Origin: Dissulfurimicrobium hydrothermale
GTDB lineage: Bacteria > Desulfobacterota > Dissulfuribacteria > Dissulfuribacterales > Sh68
NCBI RefSeq assembly: GCF_022026155.1
Contig: NZ_CP085041.1
Coordinates: 404,306 to 468,305, forward strand
Direction: 5' to 3'
DNA length: 64,000 nucleotides
The notes below the pieces were generated by a model, which worked only from the letters and a program-made list of their open reading frames with translations, did no database searches and had not been told where the DNA came from. The position numbers and the translations under genes are program-made. This document shows positions 19,805 to 29,510 of the stretch, piece by piece (within the stretch, counting starts at the first letter, position 1; every line of letters starts with the position of its first letter).

Positions 19805-22345
19805 ATGATAAACAAGATACTTACCAAGGTCTTCGGCACCAAACACGACCGCGAGATAAAAAGACTCATGCCCATTGTGGAGCAAATAAATTCGCTTGAA
19901 CGCGAGATCTCGGCACTCTCAGACGACGAACTCAAGGCGAAAACCCCTGCATTCAAAGAAAGACTCAAAAACGGTGAATCCCTGGACAGTCTCCTGCCAG
20001 AGGCATTCGCAGTGGTACGCGAGGCTGCAAAGAGGGTCCTCGGCCTACGGCCTTATGATGTCCAGCTTATAGGAGGCATTGTCCTACATCAGGGAAAGAT
20101 CGCAGAGATGAAGACAGGCGAAGGGAAAACACTGGTCGCGGTCATGCCTGTATATCTGAACGCCCTTACAGGTCGCGGCGTCCACGTGGTGACTGTAAAC
20201 GACTACCTGGCAAAACGCGACTCCGAATGGATGGGCAACATCTATAGATTTCTTGGGCTCGATGTGGGCGTCATAGTGCACGACATGGACGATGCGCAGA
20301 GAAAGGCTGCCTATATGGCCGACGTAACCTATGGCACCAACAACGAATTCGGCTTCGACTATCTCAGGGACAACATGAAATATTCACTGGAAGACATGGT
20401 CCAGCGCGATTTCCATTACGCCATTGTGGATGAGGTAGACAGCATCCTGATAGACGAGGCCAGAACACCGCTCATCATCTCCGGCCCCTCTGAGGAGTCG
20501 ACAGATCTCTACTACAAGGTCAATCAAATCATCCCGTCTCTCAAACGGGATGTCCATTATACAGTAGATGAAAAGGCCCGTTCCGTGATCCTTACCGAAG
20601 AAGGCATAGCCAAGTGCGAAAAGCTCCTGCACGTCAACAACCTCTATGACCCGGCGCAGACAGAGATCCTCCATCACGTCGAGCAGGCGCTCAAGGCGCA
20701 CGCCCTGTTTCAGATAGACAAGGACTACATAGTAAAAGATGGCCAGGTTGTCATTGTAGATGAATTCACCGGCCGCATAATGCCCGGCAGGCGGTACAGC
20801 GACGGGCTTCATCAGGCCCTCGAGGCCAAGGAAGGTGTCAAGATCGAGAACGAAAACCAGACCCTTGCATCCATCACCTTCCAAAACTATTTCCGTATGT
20901 ATGAAAAACTTGCGGGCATGACAGGTACAGCCGAGACCGAGGCCGCCGAGTTTTATAAGATATACAGGCTTGATGTGGTGGTCATACCCACCCACAAGCC
21001 AATGATCCGCCAGGACTATTCTGACCTGGTGTTTAAGACCGTGAGAGAAAAATTCCTTGCGGCCGCAAAAGAGATCAAACGGCTCCACGAGGAAGGGCGC
21101 CCAGTACTGGTCGGAACAACCAGTGTCGAGAAATCCGAACAACTCTCGCAACTCTTAAAAAAGATGGGCATACCGCACGAGGTGTTGAACGCCAAACACC
21201 ATGAGCGCGAAGCTGAAATAGTGGCCCATGCCGGCGAGATGGGACGCGTTACCATCGCCACAAATATGGCCGGGCGGGGGACCGACATAGTGCTTGGCCA
21301 AGGGGTGGCGGAACTCGGCGGTCTGCACATACTCGGGACCGAGCGCCATGAATCGAGACGCATAGACAACCAGCTGCGAGGCCGTTCCGGACGGCAGGGT
21401 GACCCAGGTTCGTCCAGATTCTATCTGTCGCTCGAAGATGATCTATTGCGCATATTCGGCGCCGAACGCATCTCAAGCATTATGGACAAACTAGGCATGG
21501 AGGAAGGGGAACCTATCGAACACCCTATGCTCACAAAGGCCATAGAAAACGCCCAACGCAAGGTTGAGGCCCATAACTTTGAGATAAGAAAACACCTCCT
21601 CGAATACGACGATGTGATGAACAAGCAACGGGAGGTGATCTACAGTCAGAGGAGGCAGATACTTGGGGGCCGGGAATTGAGGGATGACATACTCGATTTC
21701 ATGGAAGAAATTGCATCCTCCCTGGTCGAAACCTATACAAATGAAAAAATACCTCCGGACGAGTGGGAGTGGTCTGCGCTAGAAGAGAGACTCGCTGGCC
21801 AATTCGGCATAAAGCTCGGCCTTACCCAGGAAGAAAGACAAGTTGTCGACACAAAAAACCTTGAGGAAAGGATAGCCTCTGCCCTCAAGGCGGCTTATGA
21901 AAAACAAATCGAACGATTTGGTTCGGAAGAGATGGGGCACATAGAGCGCTTCATCATGCTTCAGACCCTCGACAACCGCTGGAAGGACCACCTCTTAAAC
22001 ATGGACTATCTGCGCGAAGGGATCGGTCTTAGGGGGTACGGCCAGAAAGACCCGCTCCAGGAATACAGGAAAGAGGGCTATGATATGTTCATGGCCATGA
22101 TACAGGCCTTCCGCGAGGAAACCGTAGGCCTCCTGCTCAGGGTAAGGCCAGTTGAAGAGGTCCGTGTAGAGGAGCTTGAGGCACAGCGCAAGAAAAAACA
22201 GGCCGAACTCTCATACAGCCGCAACCAAGGTGATGACAAGCCAGTAACAGTAAGGCGAAAGGAAAAGAAGGTTGGCAGGAACGATCCATGCCCTTGCGGG
22301 AGTGGGAAAAAATACAAAAAATGTTGCGGAAGGGATAAAAATTAA
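19805..22345 (+). CDS. secA: Preprotein translocase ATPase SecA
   Basis: SecA (846 residues) drives protein export through SecYEG. Walker A is [10 protein letters not shown], Walker B lies in [16 protein letters not shown], and the second nucleotide-binding fold has [15 protein letters not shown]. The C-terminal zinc finger [13 protein letters not shown], which also binds SecB, is complete. It starts 10 bases after the acetyltransferase stop and ends two bases before argJ. Confidence 0.97.
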   Translation: MINKILTKVFGTKHDREIKRLMPIVEQINSLEREISALSDDELKAKTPAFKERLKNGESLDSLLPEAFAVVREAAKRVLGLRPYDVQLIGGIVLHQGKIAEMKTGEGKTLVAVMPVYLNALTGRGVHVVTVNDYLAKRDSEWMGNIYRFLGLDVGVIVHDMDDAQRKAAYMADVTYGTNNEFGFDYLRDNMKYSLEDMVQRDFHYAIVDEVDSILIDEARTPLIISGPSEESTDLYYKVNQIIPSLKRDVHYTVDEKARSVILTEEGIAKCEKLLHVNNLYDPAQTEILHHVEQALKAHALFQIDKDYIVKDGQVVIVDEFTGRIMPGRRYSDGLHQALEAKEGVKIENENQTLASITFQNYFRMYEKLAGMTGTAETEAAEFYKIYRLDVVVIPTHKPMIRQDYSDLVFKTVREKFLAAAKEIKRLHEEGRPVLVGTTSVEKSEQLSQLLKKMGIPHEVLNAKHHEREAEIVAHAGEMGRVTIATNMAGRGTDIVLGQGVAELGGLHILGTERHESRRIDNQLRGRSGRQGDPGSSRFYLSLEDDLLRIFGAERISSIMDKLGMEEGEPIEHPMLTKAIENAQRKVEAHNFEIRKHLLEYDDVMNKQREVIYSQRRQILGGRELRDDILDFMEEIASSLVETYTNEKIPPDEWEWSALEERLAGQFGIKLGLTQEERQVVDTKNLEERIASALKAAYEKQIERFGSEEMGHIERFIMLQTLDNRWKDHLLNMDYLREGIGLRGYGQKDPLQEYRKEGYDMFMAMIQAFREETVGLLLRVRPVEEVRVEELEAQRKKKQAELSYSRNQGDDKPVTVRRKEKKVGRNDPCPCGSGKKYKKCCGRDKN

Positions 22346-22347
22346 TT

Positions 22348-23544
22348 ATGCGGGTAACTGGATTTCTTGGTTCGGCCGTGGAGGCAGGGATAAAACACAA
22401 AGGGCGGCTTGACCTCGGACTGATCCTTTCTGAAAGGCCAGCGGTTGCAGCTGCCGTCTTTACGCGGAACGAAGTAAAGGCAGCGCCGGTCATCGCCGGT
22501 ATCAGACGTATGGCCACAGGCAACCCTTACGTGCGGGCCGTCGTGGTAAACAGCGGAAATGCAAACGCATGTACAGGGTTGAATGGCCTTCAAGATGTAG
22601 AAACCACAAAGCTGCTTGTCGGCCGGGCGCTCAATATCGATCCGGAAGACATCCTGGTATCTTCAACAGGCGTAATCGGGAAACCAATGCCCATGGACAG
22701 GATCACAAATGCAATCCACGCCCTGATAGATGGGCTCGACGAAGATCGGCTTGATCTTGTCGCCCAAGCCATACTTACGACGGACAGTATGAAAAAAACT
22801 GCCGTGAGGGACATCAAGATAGATGGGGTGAAGGTGAGGATTGCGGGTATGGCGAAAGGTGCCGGCATGATAGCCCCAATGCTTGCCCCTCCTCAAGCGA
22901 CCATGCTTGCATTCATCCTGACAGATGCCGACATTACGCCGACCTTTGCCCGCGAAACCCTAAACATGGCGACCAAGGAAAGCTTCAATCGCATACTTAT
23001 AGATGGGGACACAAGTACAAACGACACGGTATTTTTCCTTGCAAACGGTCTAGCTGGGAATCATTCAATAGAAAATGGGCGTTGGGGCGACGCATTCAAT
23101 GCGATATTAAAAGACCTCATGCAGGAACTAGCCCGCCTAATCGTAGCCGACGGCGAGGGTGCAACAAAGCTTGTGACCATTATTGTGAAAGGGGCAAGAA
23201 ACCATGCAGAGGCGGATGTGATAGCAAGGACCATAGCCACATCTCCCCTTGTAAAGACCGCCCTTTTCGGCAACGATCCCAATTGGGGCAGGATATTGGC
23301 CGCTGCCGGTAGGGCTGGCTTCGCCCTTGATCAAGACCGAATTGCGCTTACCATAGGTGGGGTTGAGATTGTAAGGGGTGGTGTGGGCATTGGGGAAGAG
23401 GCCGAGGTTACAGCGAAAGGGGTCATGGCCGGTCGAGAATATGAGATAAGGCTCGACCTCGGCCTCGGAGAGGCCGAGGCTAGGGTCCTCACATCCGACT
23501 TATCGGTTGAATATGTCCGTATAAATGCAGACTACCGTACCTAA
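22348..23544 (+). CDS. argJ: Bifunctional glutamate N-acetyltransferase / amino-acid acetyltransferase ArgJ
   Basis: ArgJ (398 residues) recycles the acetyl group from N-acetylornithine to glutamate. The self-cleavage nucleophile is the Thr in the motif ...[16 protein letters not shown] precedes it. The segment between differs from the common KGSGMI-x-PNMATML form by extra residues (LAPPQ). The C-terminal [10 protein letters not shown] segment is intact. The start is three bases after secA, and the 3' end overlaps the NifA-like gene by 20 bases. Confidence 0.94.
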   Translation: MRVTGFLGSAVEAGIKHKGRLDLGLILSERPAVAAAVFTRNEVKAAPVIAGIRRMATGNPYVRAVVVNSGNANACTGLNGLQDVETTKLLVGRALNIDPEDILVSSTGVIGKPMPMDRITNAIHALIDGLDEDRLDLVAQAILTTDSMKKTAVRDIKIDGVKVRIAGMAKGAGMIAPMLAPPQATMLAFILTDADITPTFARETLNMATKESFNRILIDGDTSTNDTVFFLANGLAGNHSIENGRWGDAFNAILKDLMQELARLIVADGEGATKLVTIIVKGARNHAEADVIARTIATSPLVKTALFGNDPNWGRILAAAGRAGFALDQDRIALTIGGVEIVRGGVGIGEEAEVTAKGVMAGREYEIRLDLGLGEAEARVLTSDLSVEYVRINADYRT

Positions 23545-25153
23545 AAAACAAGATGATACTATCCATAACAGCAATCCAGATACCCTTGCCATCGAGATCC
23601 AGGCACTCTATGAAATATCGCTTCTCATCGGCTCAGCGGTATTTTTTGACAAGACGCTCTTGGAGATATTGCGGGTGCTTCACGATACCCTGCATATGGA
23701 GCGAGCCACCCTGGTGCTGCTGGATCATACCGGCGAACGCCTAATAATCAAAGCATCCTACGGCCTGACAAAGGAAGAGGAGCAAAGAGGGGTCTATGGC
23801 CTAGGCGAAGGGATAACTGGGCAAGTATTTCGCACCTGCGCGCCGTTTGTGGTACCCGACATAAAAGCAGAACCACTATTTCTAAACAGGACCAAGGCCA
23901 GGGACCGCATCATCACAAAGGAAAGACTCTCCTTCATTGGGGTCCCGATAATTCTGGCTGGCAAACCCGTAGGCGTGCTTACGGTCGACAGGCTCTTCGG
24001 GCCCGAGATCTCATTTGAAGAAGACGTCCGTTTTCTGACGGTTGTGGCTACACTTGTCGCCCAGTTTTTAAACCTACATCAGGCTATACATAAAAAAGAG
24101 GAAAGCCTCCTGGAGGAAAATCGCTCGCTTCGCGCCGAACTCCATGGGAGATACGCCCGCCACAACATAGTCGGCAGCTCGAAGGCCATGCATGAGGTGC
24201 TTCTTGCCGTAGAAAAAGTGGCCCCCACAAGGGCCACAGTCTTAATTCTTGGCGAATCGGGCACGGGCAAAGAGCTGATCGCAAGGGCCATCCATCAGGC
24301 AAGCCCGAGACATGAACGGCCATTCATTAAGGTGAACTGTGCAGCCCTGCCAGAGACCTTACTTGAAAGCGAGCTCTTTGGCCATGAAAAAGGTGCCTTT
24401 ACCGGCGCCACAGCAAGGAAAAAGGGGCGCTTCGAGCTGGCTGATGGCGGGACCCTCTTCCTTGACGAGATAGGTGAACTCCCACTCTCATTGCAGGCAA
24501 AACTCCTAAGGGTATTGCAAGAACAACAGTTCGAACTCTTGGGTGGAACACAAACCATCACAGTAGACATCAGGTTGATAGCCGCCACAAATAGAGACCT
24601 CAATATGGCCGTGGACAATGGGAGCTTCAGGGCCGATCTCTACTATCGTCTTAACGTCATCCCAATCGTCATCCCACCGCTCAGAAACCGTAAAGAAGAT
24701 ATTCCACTGCTAGCGGAGCACTTCTTGCGGGAAAGTAATAGACAAAACAACCGCAATGTGCGGCTTTCTAAAGAGGTACTGGACCTACTCATGTCTTATG
24801 ACTGGCCAGGAAATGTCCGGGAACTTCAAAACCTCATAGAGCGCCTGGTGATAATGGCTGATGAAAACTATATTCAGCCGTCTGACATCCCGTCATTCAT
24901 GCTGAGGACGCCGGGATTGATCCCGAATACAGAGGCTGTTGAGACACAAACGAACGATGGGCCGAGACAAATTCAACAAATTCAGAAGACGACGCTTTCC
25001 TTGTGCGAGATAGAGCGCCGCGAGCTTGAAGAGGCCCTCAGACAAAACAATTGGATACAGGCCAAGGCTGCGAGGGTCTTAGGTCTCACTCAGCGCCAAA
25101 TAGGATATAAGATCAAAAAACATGGGATAACCATTCCAAAGCACAAGGCTTGA
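23525..25153 (+). CDS. NifA-like sigma54-dependent transcriptional activator
   Basis: 542 residues with three domains. A GAF domain lies at about 20-180. A sigma54-activator AAA+ domain at about 215-450 has Walker A GESGTGKE, the sigma54-contact loop GAFTGA, and Walker [13 protein letters not shown] Fis-type helix-turn-helix is at the C-terminus ([19 protein letters not shown]), which closely follows the NifA pattern. It lacks the Cys linker of oxygen-sensing alphaproteobacterial NifA. The start overlaps argJ by 20 bases; it probably shares the argS-argJ transcript. No nitrogenase genes are in the window, so its targets are unknown. Confidence 0.88.
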   Translation: MQTTVPKKQDDTIHNSNPDTLAIEIQALYEISLLIGSAVFFDKTLLEILRVLHDTLHMERATLVLLDHTGERLIIKASYGLTKEEEQRGVYGLGEGITGQVFRTCAPFVVPDIKAEPLFLNRTKARDRIITKERLSFIGVPIILAGKPVGVLTVDRLFGPEISFEEDVRFLTVVATLVAQFLNLHQAIHKKEESLLEENRSLRAELHGRYARHNIVGSSKAMHEVLLAVEKVAPTRATVLILGESGTGKELIARAIHQASPRHERPFIKVNCAALPETLLESELFGHEKGAFTGATARKKGRFELADGGTLFLDEIGELPLSLQAKLLRVLQEQQFELLGGTQTITVDIRLIAATNRDLNMAVDNGSFRADLYYRLNVIPIVIPPLRNRKEDIPLLAEHFLRESNRQNNRNVRLSKEVLDLLMSYDWPGNVRELQNLIERLVIMADENYIQPSDIPSFMLRTPGLIPNTEAVETQTNDGPRQIQQIQKTTLSLCEIERRELEEALRQNNWIQAKAARVLGLTQRQIGYKIKKHGITIPKHKA

Positions 25154-25330
25154 AGGGTGGTCGTCAATCCATCATCCATACACTATTGCGCGCCACAACC
25201 ATCCAGTATCGTCTGGATATGTATGGGATGTTGACCCGCAATCCCACAAGACAGCGCCGACAAACCCTTCCTTCACTAAACAGACCCTATTGCTACCGAG
25301 TTTTATCATGGCAAATAGTAGGGGATATAA
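25154..25330. other. Spacer between the NifA-like gene and the IS element
   Basis: 177 bases with no recognisable gene, RNA or strong hairpin. It probably contains the terminator region of the argS-to-regulator operon and the target site of the insertion sequence. Confidence 0.4.
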
Positions 25331-25401
25331 TACTCCCCAAATTTTAGACAGAGTAACTTAGTGGTAAAGTAGCCTGCCGAGACTTCAGGAGGTTAGGCAG
25401 G

Positions 25402-25692
25402 ATGAGCAGGTTGCACAGGAATCACGATGCGGTTTTTAAGGCCAGGGTAGCGCTTGAAGCGGTCAAACAGGAAAAAACCATCGCCCAGCTTTCAAGTGAA
25501 TATGGGGTACACGCAAATCAGATAGGACAATGGAAGAAGCATCTTATCGAGGGACTCCCTACGCTTTTTTCTGATAAGAGGAAAAAATCCGAGGAAGAGG
25601 GAGAGGGGCTTAAAGACGAGCTTTACCGGCAGATAGGGCAGCTCAGTGTGGAATTGGAGTGGCTTAAAAAAAAGTCTCGACTGCTCAGTTAA
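25402..25692 (+). CDS. IS3-family transposase OrfA
   Basis: 96 residues with an N-terminal helix-turn-helix (VALEAVKQEKTIAQLSSEYG, then HANQIGQWKKH) and a leucine-rich tail that mediates multimerisation. OrfA alone binds the terminal repeats. Its end contains the slippery A-run at 25666-25673; ribosomes that stay in frame terminate at 25690-25692. Confidence 0.93.
   Translation: MSRLHRNHDAVFKARVALEAVKQEKTIAQLSSEYGVHANQIGQWKKHLIEGLPTLFSDKRKKSEEEGEGLKDELYRQIGQLSVELEWLKKKSRLLS
25666..25674 (+). promoter_or_regulatory. Programmed -1 frameshift site (A8G)
   Basis: Eight A residues followed by G lie in orfA at CTT AAA AAA AAG. OrfB is in the -1 frame relative to orfA, and after the A-run that frame is open straight into the OrfB ATG at 25707; a TAA in the -1 frame at 25665-25667 forces the slip to happen on the A-run itself. 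This is the standard IS3 mechanism for making OrfAB transposase. Confidence 0.85.
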
Positions 25693-25706
25693 ACGAGAAG
25701 CGGGGC

Positions 25707-26540
25707 ATGATAGAGCCGGGGCATTCCATGATACCTGTATGTCGCCAATGTGATTTGCTTGATCTATCAAGGGCGTCTTACTATTACGAGGCGAGGGAAG
25801 AAGACAGATATAACCTTGAGCTTATGAGGCTTATAGACGAGCAGTTTACAGAGACGCCGTTTTATGGGATAGCGAGGATGACGGCGTGGTTAAGGAAAGA
25901 GGGCCATGGAATAAATGGGAAGCGGACACGGCGTTTAATGCGGCTCATGGGCCTTGAGGCTATATACCCCAAGCCTCGGTTAAGTGTCAGCGATCAGGAG
26001 CATAAGAAATATCCCTATCTTTTGAGGGGGTTAACGATTATCCGTCCTGATCAGGTATGGAGCGCGGATATAACATACATAAGGCTTAGACATGGTTTTA
26101 TTTATCTGGTGGCTGTTATTGACTGGTACAGCCGGTATGTCCTGAGTTGGGAGATATCGACTGGGCTGGACAAGGAGTTTTGCATGAACGCCCTTGATCT
26201 GGCCCTTAAGATAGCCTTGCCTGAGATATTCAATACGGATCAGGGTGTCCAGTTTACAAGCATGGATTTTACCTCACGCCTTGAATCATTGGGGGTACGG
26301 GTCAGCATGGATGGCCGGGGCAGGGCGTTGGACAATGTATTTGTTGAGCGTCTCTGGAGGAGTGTTAAATATGAGGAGGTTTATCTTAACGACTATCAGG
26401 ACGTAAGGGCTGCCAGGGATGGCTTAAGACGGTATTTCGATTTTTATAATAATGAACGGCTCCATCAATCCCTCGGTTATGCAACACCGGCTGAGGTTTA
26501 TAAAAAGGGGCTGCCTTTAAAACAAAGACAGGCTGCCTGA
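25707..26540 (+). CDS. IS3-family transposase OrfB (catalytic DDE domain)
   Basis: 277 residues with the retroviral-integrase-like core. The DDE triad is visible: D in WSADITYIR, D in NTDQGVQF, and E in NVFVERLWRSVKYEEVY, 35-type spacing. An HTH_21-like N-terminal part precedes it. It is most likely made as the OrfAB fusion by frameshifting rather than from its own ATG, which lacks a clear ribosome-binding site. Confidence 0.93.
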   Translation: MIEPGHSMIPVCRQCDLLDLSRASYYYEAREEDRYNLELMRLIDEQFTETPFYGIARMTAWLRKEGHGINGKRTRRLMRLMGLEAIYPKPRLSVSDQEHKKYPYLLRGLTIIRPDQVWSADITYIRLRHGFIYLVAVIDWYSRYVLSWEISTGLDKEFCMNALDLALKIALPEIFNTDQGVQFTSMDFTSRLESLGVRVSMDGRGRALDNVFVERLWRSVKYEEVYLNDYQDVRAARDGLRRYFDFYNNERLHQSLGYATPAEVYKKGLPLKQRQAA

Positions 26541-26659
26541 TCCACTAAATACCCCTCGATTTTTTGTCTTGACAATGGGGAGTAGCTTAGGATGTGGTCA
26601 AGCCTCTCCATGACAAATGTCCGACAAAACCACCAACCCATGTAAGCAATGCCATATAT

Positions 26660-27802
26660 TTACCAATGCCCTTTAAACTCGATCCAGGCATCGTCCACAA
26701 AGGCGGTAAATTCCCTCCTGAAACGCCCGGACGAAAACCTCATAGCATTCGCCCTACAGGCATCAGGGGTTATGTGGCATGACTCCCTTTCAAACCTCAT
26801 TACGGCGTCACGGATTGAACCGGCGTCCTGGGCATCAAAAAATACGCCTGTCGGGTTTGGGCTGTCAAGCCCATTTATGGTCTCACGCACCCCGCCCCTT
26901 CCAAAGGCTATGACAGGTGTTCCACAGGCCTGGGCCTCCAGAGGCACGATACCAAAGTCCTCTTGGGCGGCAAAGACAAAGGCCCTGGCGCGCTGCATGT
27001 AATCAATCAATACCGCTTGGTCCACCCAGCCAAGAAACTTTATATTGTGGCCGGCTTTTGCCCTGATTCTGGCCGCCTCAGGCCCATCTCCAATTACCAC
27101 AAGCTCTCTGTCCCTGAGTTCGGAAAATGCCTCGACAATCAAATCCACCCTCTTATATGGCACAAGACGCGATGCTGTGAGATAAAACCCCTCCTTTTGC
27201 CTTTGTCCGCTCAGCAAAAAGGCATCCACATTAACCGGCGGATAAATCACCGTCGCATCCCTGCGGTACGTCTTCTGGATACGCCTTTTTATGAAATGTG
27301 ATATGGCAATGAATCGATCCACCCGGTTCGCTGCGCACACATCCCATAACCTGATCTTATGCAGAAACCATCCGGCGATGGGGGATAGGGGCCATTTAAA
27401 GCCAGATGTCTCAAGATATTGATGCCACATATCCCAGGCGTAACGCATAGGGGAATAACAATATGAAATGTGAAGTTGATTAGGGCCTGTGATAACACCC
27501 TTTGCCACTGCATGGGAGCTTGAGATAACAATATCATACCGGCTGAGGTCAAACTGTTCGACAGCAAAGGGCATAAAGGGCAAAAGTTTACGGTAATAGA
27601 CCCTTACAAACGGCAGACGGTTTATAAAATGGGTGGTAACAGATCTTTGTTGGATAAAATCTCGCTCCTTATTAGGAAGCTGGTCCACCAAGGTAAAGAG
27701 GTCTGCATCAGAATAACAGCGCAAAAGCTCCTCAAGGACCCTTTCCGCCCCGCCTCTTGAAACAAGCCAGTCATGAACTATAGCTATCCGTAGAGATGAC
27801 AT
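26660..27802 (-). CDS. Family-4-type glycosyltransferase
   Basis: About 380 residues from the ATG at 27802 (MSSLRIAIVHDWL). An upstream in-frame start at 27895 lies deep in the ABC gene and is less likely. The GT-B fold shows a RGGAERVLEELL donor-side segment, SSHAVAKGV, and the C-terminal GT4 signature EAQACGTPVIAFGRGG. Such enzymes move sugars onto lipid carriers or polysaccharides at the cytoplasmic membrane. The start overlaps the upstream ABC ATPase end by 19 bases. The acceptor is unknown. Confidence 0.88.
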   Translation of the reverse strand: MSSLRIAIVHDWLVSRGGAERVLEELLRCYSDADLFTLVDQLPNKERDFIQQRSVTTHFINRLPFVRVYYRKLLPFMPFAVEQFDLSRYDIVISSSHAVAKGVITGPNQLHISYCYSPMRYAWDMWHQYLETSGFKWPLSPIAGWFLHKIRLWDVCAANRVDRFIAISHFIKRRIQKTYRRDATVIYPPVNVDAFLLSGQRQKEGFYLTASRLVPYKRVDLIVEAFSELRDRELVVIGDGPEAARIRAKAGHNIKFLGWVDQAVLIDYMQRARAFVFAAQEDFGIVPLEAQACGTPVIAFGRGGVRETINGLDSPNPTGVFFDAQDAGSIRDAVMRFERESCHITPDACRANAMRFSSGRFRREFTAFVDDAWIEFKGHW

Positions 27803-28767
27803 GCCACTTTGTGGGCCCTCCCAGTGCTTACCTCTGTGGGCTCGATCCTCCTGCAGACATCCATCACCTCGCCGCACCTGTCTTGGAACGGACATCCATG
27901 GGGTATGGCTTCAAGTGGTGGGATATTGCCGGGAATGGATTTTAGCCGCCTTTCTCTATCAACCCCACCACTACCATCTTTAAAATAAGGAATGGATTCC
28001 AGGAGTCCTTTTGTATAAGGATGTAGCGGCGAGTCAAACAGGTCAAAAACCCCGGCCTCTTCCACAATCTTTCCTGCATACACAATAATCACCCGCTCTG
28101 CAACCTGAGCCACGACCCCAAGGTTGTGGGTTATAAACAGAAGGGCAAGGCCTGAGCCACGCCTCAACTCCGAGAGCAGACCAAGGATGTGGGCCTGCAA
28201 CGACACATCCAGGGCAGTGGTTGGCTCATCGGCAATCAACATATCAGGATGGCAAGAAAGCGCCATAGCGATCATCGCCCTCTGCCTCAACCCCCCGGAG
28301 AGTTCGTGAGGGTAGGCATTGAACGCCGTTTGGGGATCTGGCATCCCAACCCGTTCCAGTATATCGAGCGTCCGGCGGTTCAACTCCTTTGAGGTGAGCC
28401 TTTCATGGGCGGCTATGCCTTCTTTTATCTGTGATCCTATGGTAAATACAGGATTAAGTGCGGTCATTGGCTCTTGAAAAACCATAGACAGACGCCTCCC
28501 ACGAATCCTGTTTAATTTATTCTGATCCAGGCGTGCAAGCTCAATCCCATCAAATAAGATCGAGCCTGATTTTATTCGAAAAGATAATGGCAAAAGCCCC
28601 ATAATGGCAAGAGCTGTCACCGTCTTGCCACTTCCTGATTCACCAACAAGACAAACAGACTCGCTGCTCCCAACAAAAAAAGAGGTGTTCCGCACCAATG
28701 GCACGAAACACCCGCTCCTTTTTAGCTCTATATCCAGCCCACTTACTGTAAGAATGGAATGGTTCAC
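27784..28767 (-). CDS. OppD/DppD-type ABC transporter ATP-binding protein
   Basis: 327 residues. Walker A GESGSGKT, the Q-loop in VFQEPMTALNP, signature LSGGLRQR, and Walker B MLIADEPTTALD are all intact. The C-terminal oligopeptide extension has the iron-sulfur-type Cys group CPFQDRCGEVMDVC. Such proteins power dipeptide/oligopeptide or nickel uptake. No permease or binding protein is adjacent, so this ATPase is isolated from its transporter here. It lies one base after the RecA-like ATPase. Confidence 0.9.
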   Translation of the reverse strand: MNHSILTVSGLDIELKRSGCFVPLVRNTSFFVGSSESVCLVGESGSGKTVTALAIMGLLPLSFRIKSGSILFDGIELARLDQNKLNRIRGRRLSMVFQEPMTALNPVFTIGSQIKEGIAAHERLTSKELNRRTLDILERVGMPDPQTAFNAYPHELSGGLRQRAMIAMALSCHPDMLIADEPTTALDVSLQAHILGLLSELRRGSGLALLFITHNLGVVAQVAERVIIVYAGKIVEEAGVFDLFDSPLHPYTKGLLESIPYFKDGSGGVDRERRLKSIPGNIPPLEAIPHGCPFQDRCGEVMDVCRRIEPTEVSTGRAHKVACHLYG

Positions 28768-28768
28768 T

Positions 28769-29464
28769 TCATGACTGTTTTATGAGAAATGTTGCAGGAT
28801 CCAGAATTAGATGTGTATCCATCCTACCCTTTTTGCCCTTAAGAAGTTCCACATGAACACCTTTGCCCCTTGACGTAAGCTGTATCATGATATCAAAGAG
28901 ATCTGATGTGTGGGCGACAGACAGCGGGATGCCGTCAGGTTCAATTTCGTCATCTCCATGCGTCTTGACAGCAAACCAAACCGGAAAATGATGATCCCTG
29001 GCGACCAATTTCAGTTCACTCAAAACATCCCTTGTCGCATCATCAAAAAGCAACCCATCTATCAATACCACCTGGGGAAAGAATATACCCTGTTCAATAA
29101 GATCGGCCAACCTCTCCTCGAGGCGCGGTACCTTGAAACGTTCGGCATTAAATGTCATGATAAAACGATGAGGTAATATCTCTTCCCATAACTCATTGTT
29201 ATTCTCCAATTGATACTCACGGCTTATGTTGCGAAATACCTCTTCATACCACAAACAGACCTTTTTTACAGGTTGCCCCAGGCTTATATGAAGGACATTT
29301 TTCCCCCCGAGAAGACTATCAAGCGCAAGCTGAACAAGAAACGAGGTCTTACCTACACCAGCCCTTGCCAACACTGCACCGAACCAGCCTTCTGTAAGCA
29401 TCTGTCCTGTGCTCTCCCCTAGAAGTCTCAATGGGTTCCTAATGATCAAGTCCTTTTTAAGCAT
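28769..29464 (-). CDS. RecA/KaiC-like P-loop ATPase of unknown function
   Basis: From the ATG at 29464 the product is 231 residues; a longer frame starts at 29509, but AAGAGG about nine bases before 29464 favours the shorter one. Walker A is ARAGVGKTS, and a Walker B-like strand FPQVVLIDGLLFD follows. The fold resembles RecA/KaiC/RadA-type ATPases with no DNA-binding extension visible. It directly follows fusA and precedes oppD. I cannot assign a function. Confidence 0.75.
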   Translation of the reverse strand: MLKKDLIIRNPLRLLGESTGQMLTEGWFGAVLARAGVGKTSFLVQLALDSLLGGKNVLHISLGQPVKKVCLWYEEVFRNISREYQLENNNELWEEILPHRFIMTFNAERFKVPRLEERLADLIEQGIFFPQVVLIDGLLFDDATRDVLSELKLVARDHHFPVWFAVKTHGDDEIEPDGIPLSVAHTSDLFDIMIQLTSRGKGVHVELLKGKKGRMDTHLILDPATFLIKQS

Positions 29465-29510
29465 CGCGACAGACCTCTTGTTTAGATAAATAATATTCGC
29501 ACACACCATT

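Larger units (their letters stand above)
25331..26584 (+). mobile_element. Complete IS3-family insertion sequence, about 1.25 kb
   Basis: Two overlapping transposase frames are bounded by imperfect inverted repeats. The left end at 25331 starts TACTCCCCA, and the right end read inward from 26584 starts the same. Over the first 20 positions 15 agree, including AGACA at 16-20. No target duplication is evident next to these ends, so the exact boundary may be off by a base or two, or the duplication has decayed. Size and gene layout are typical of IS3. Both transposase frames look intact, so the element may be active. Confidence 0.87.
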
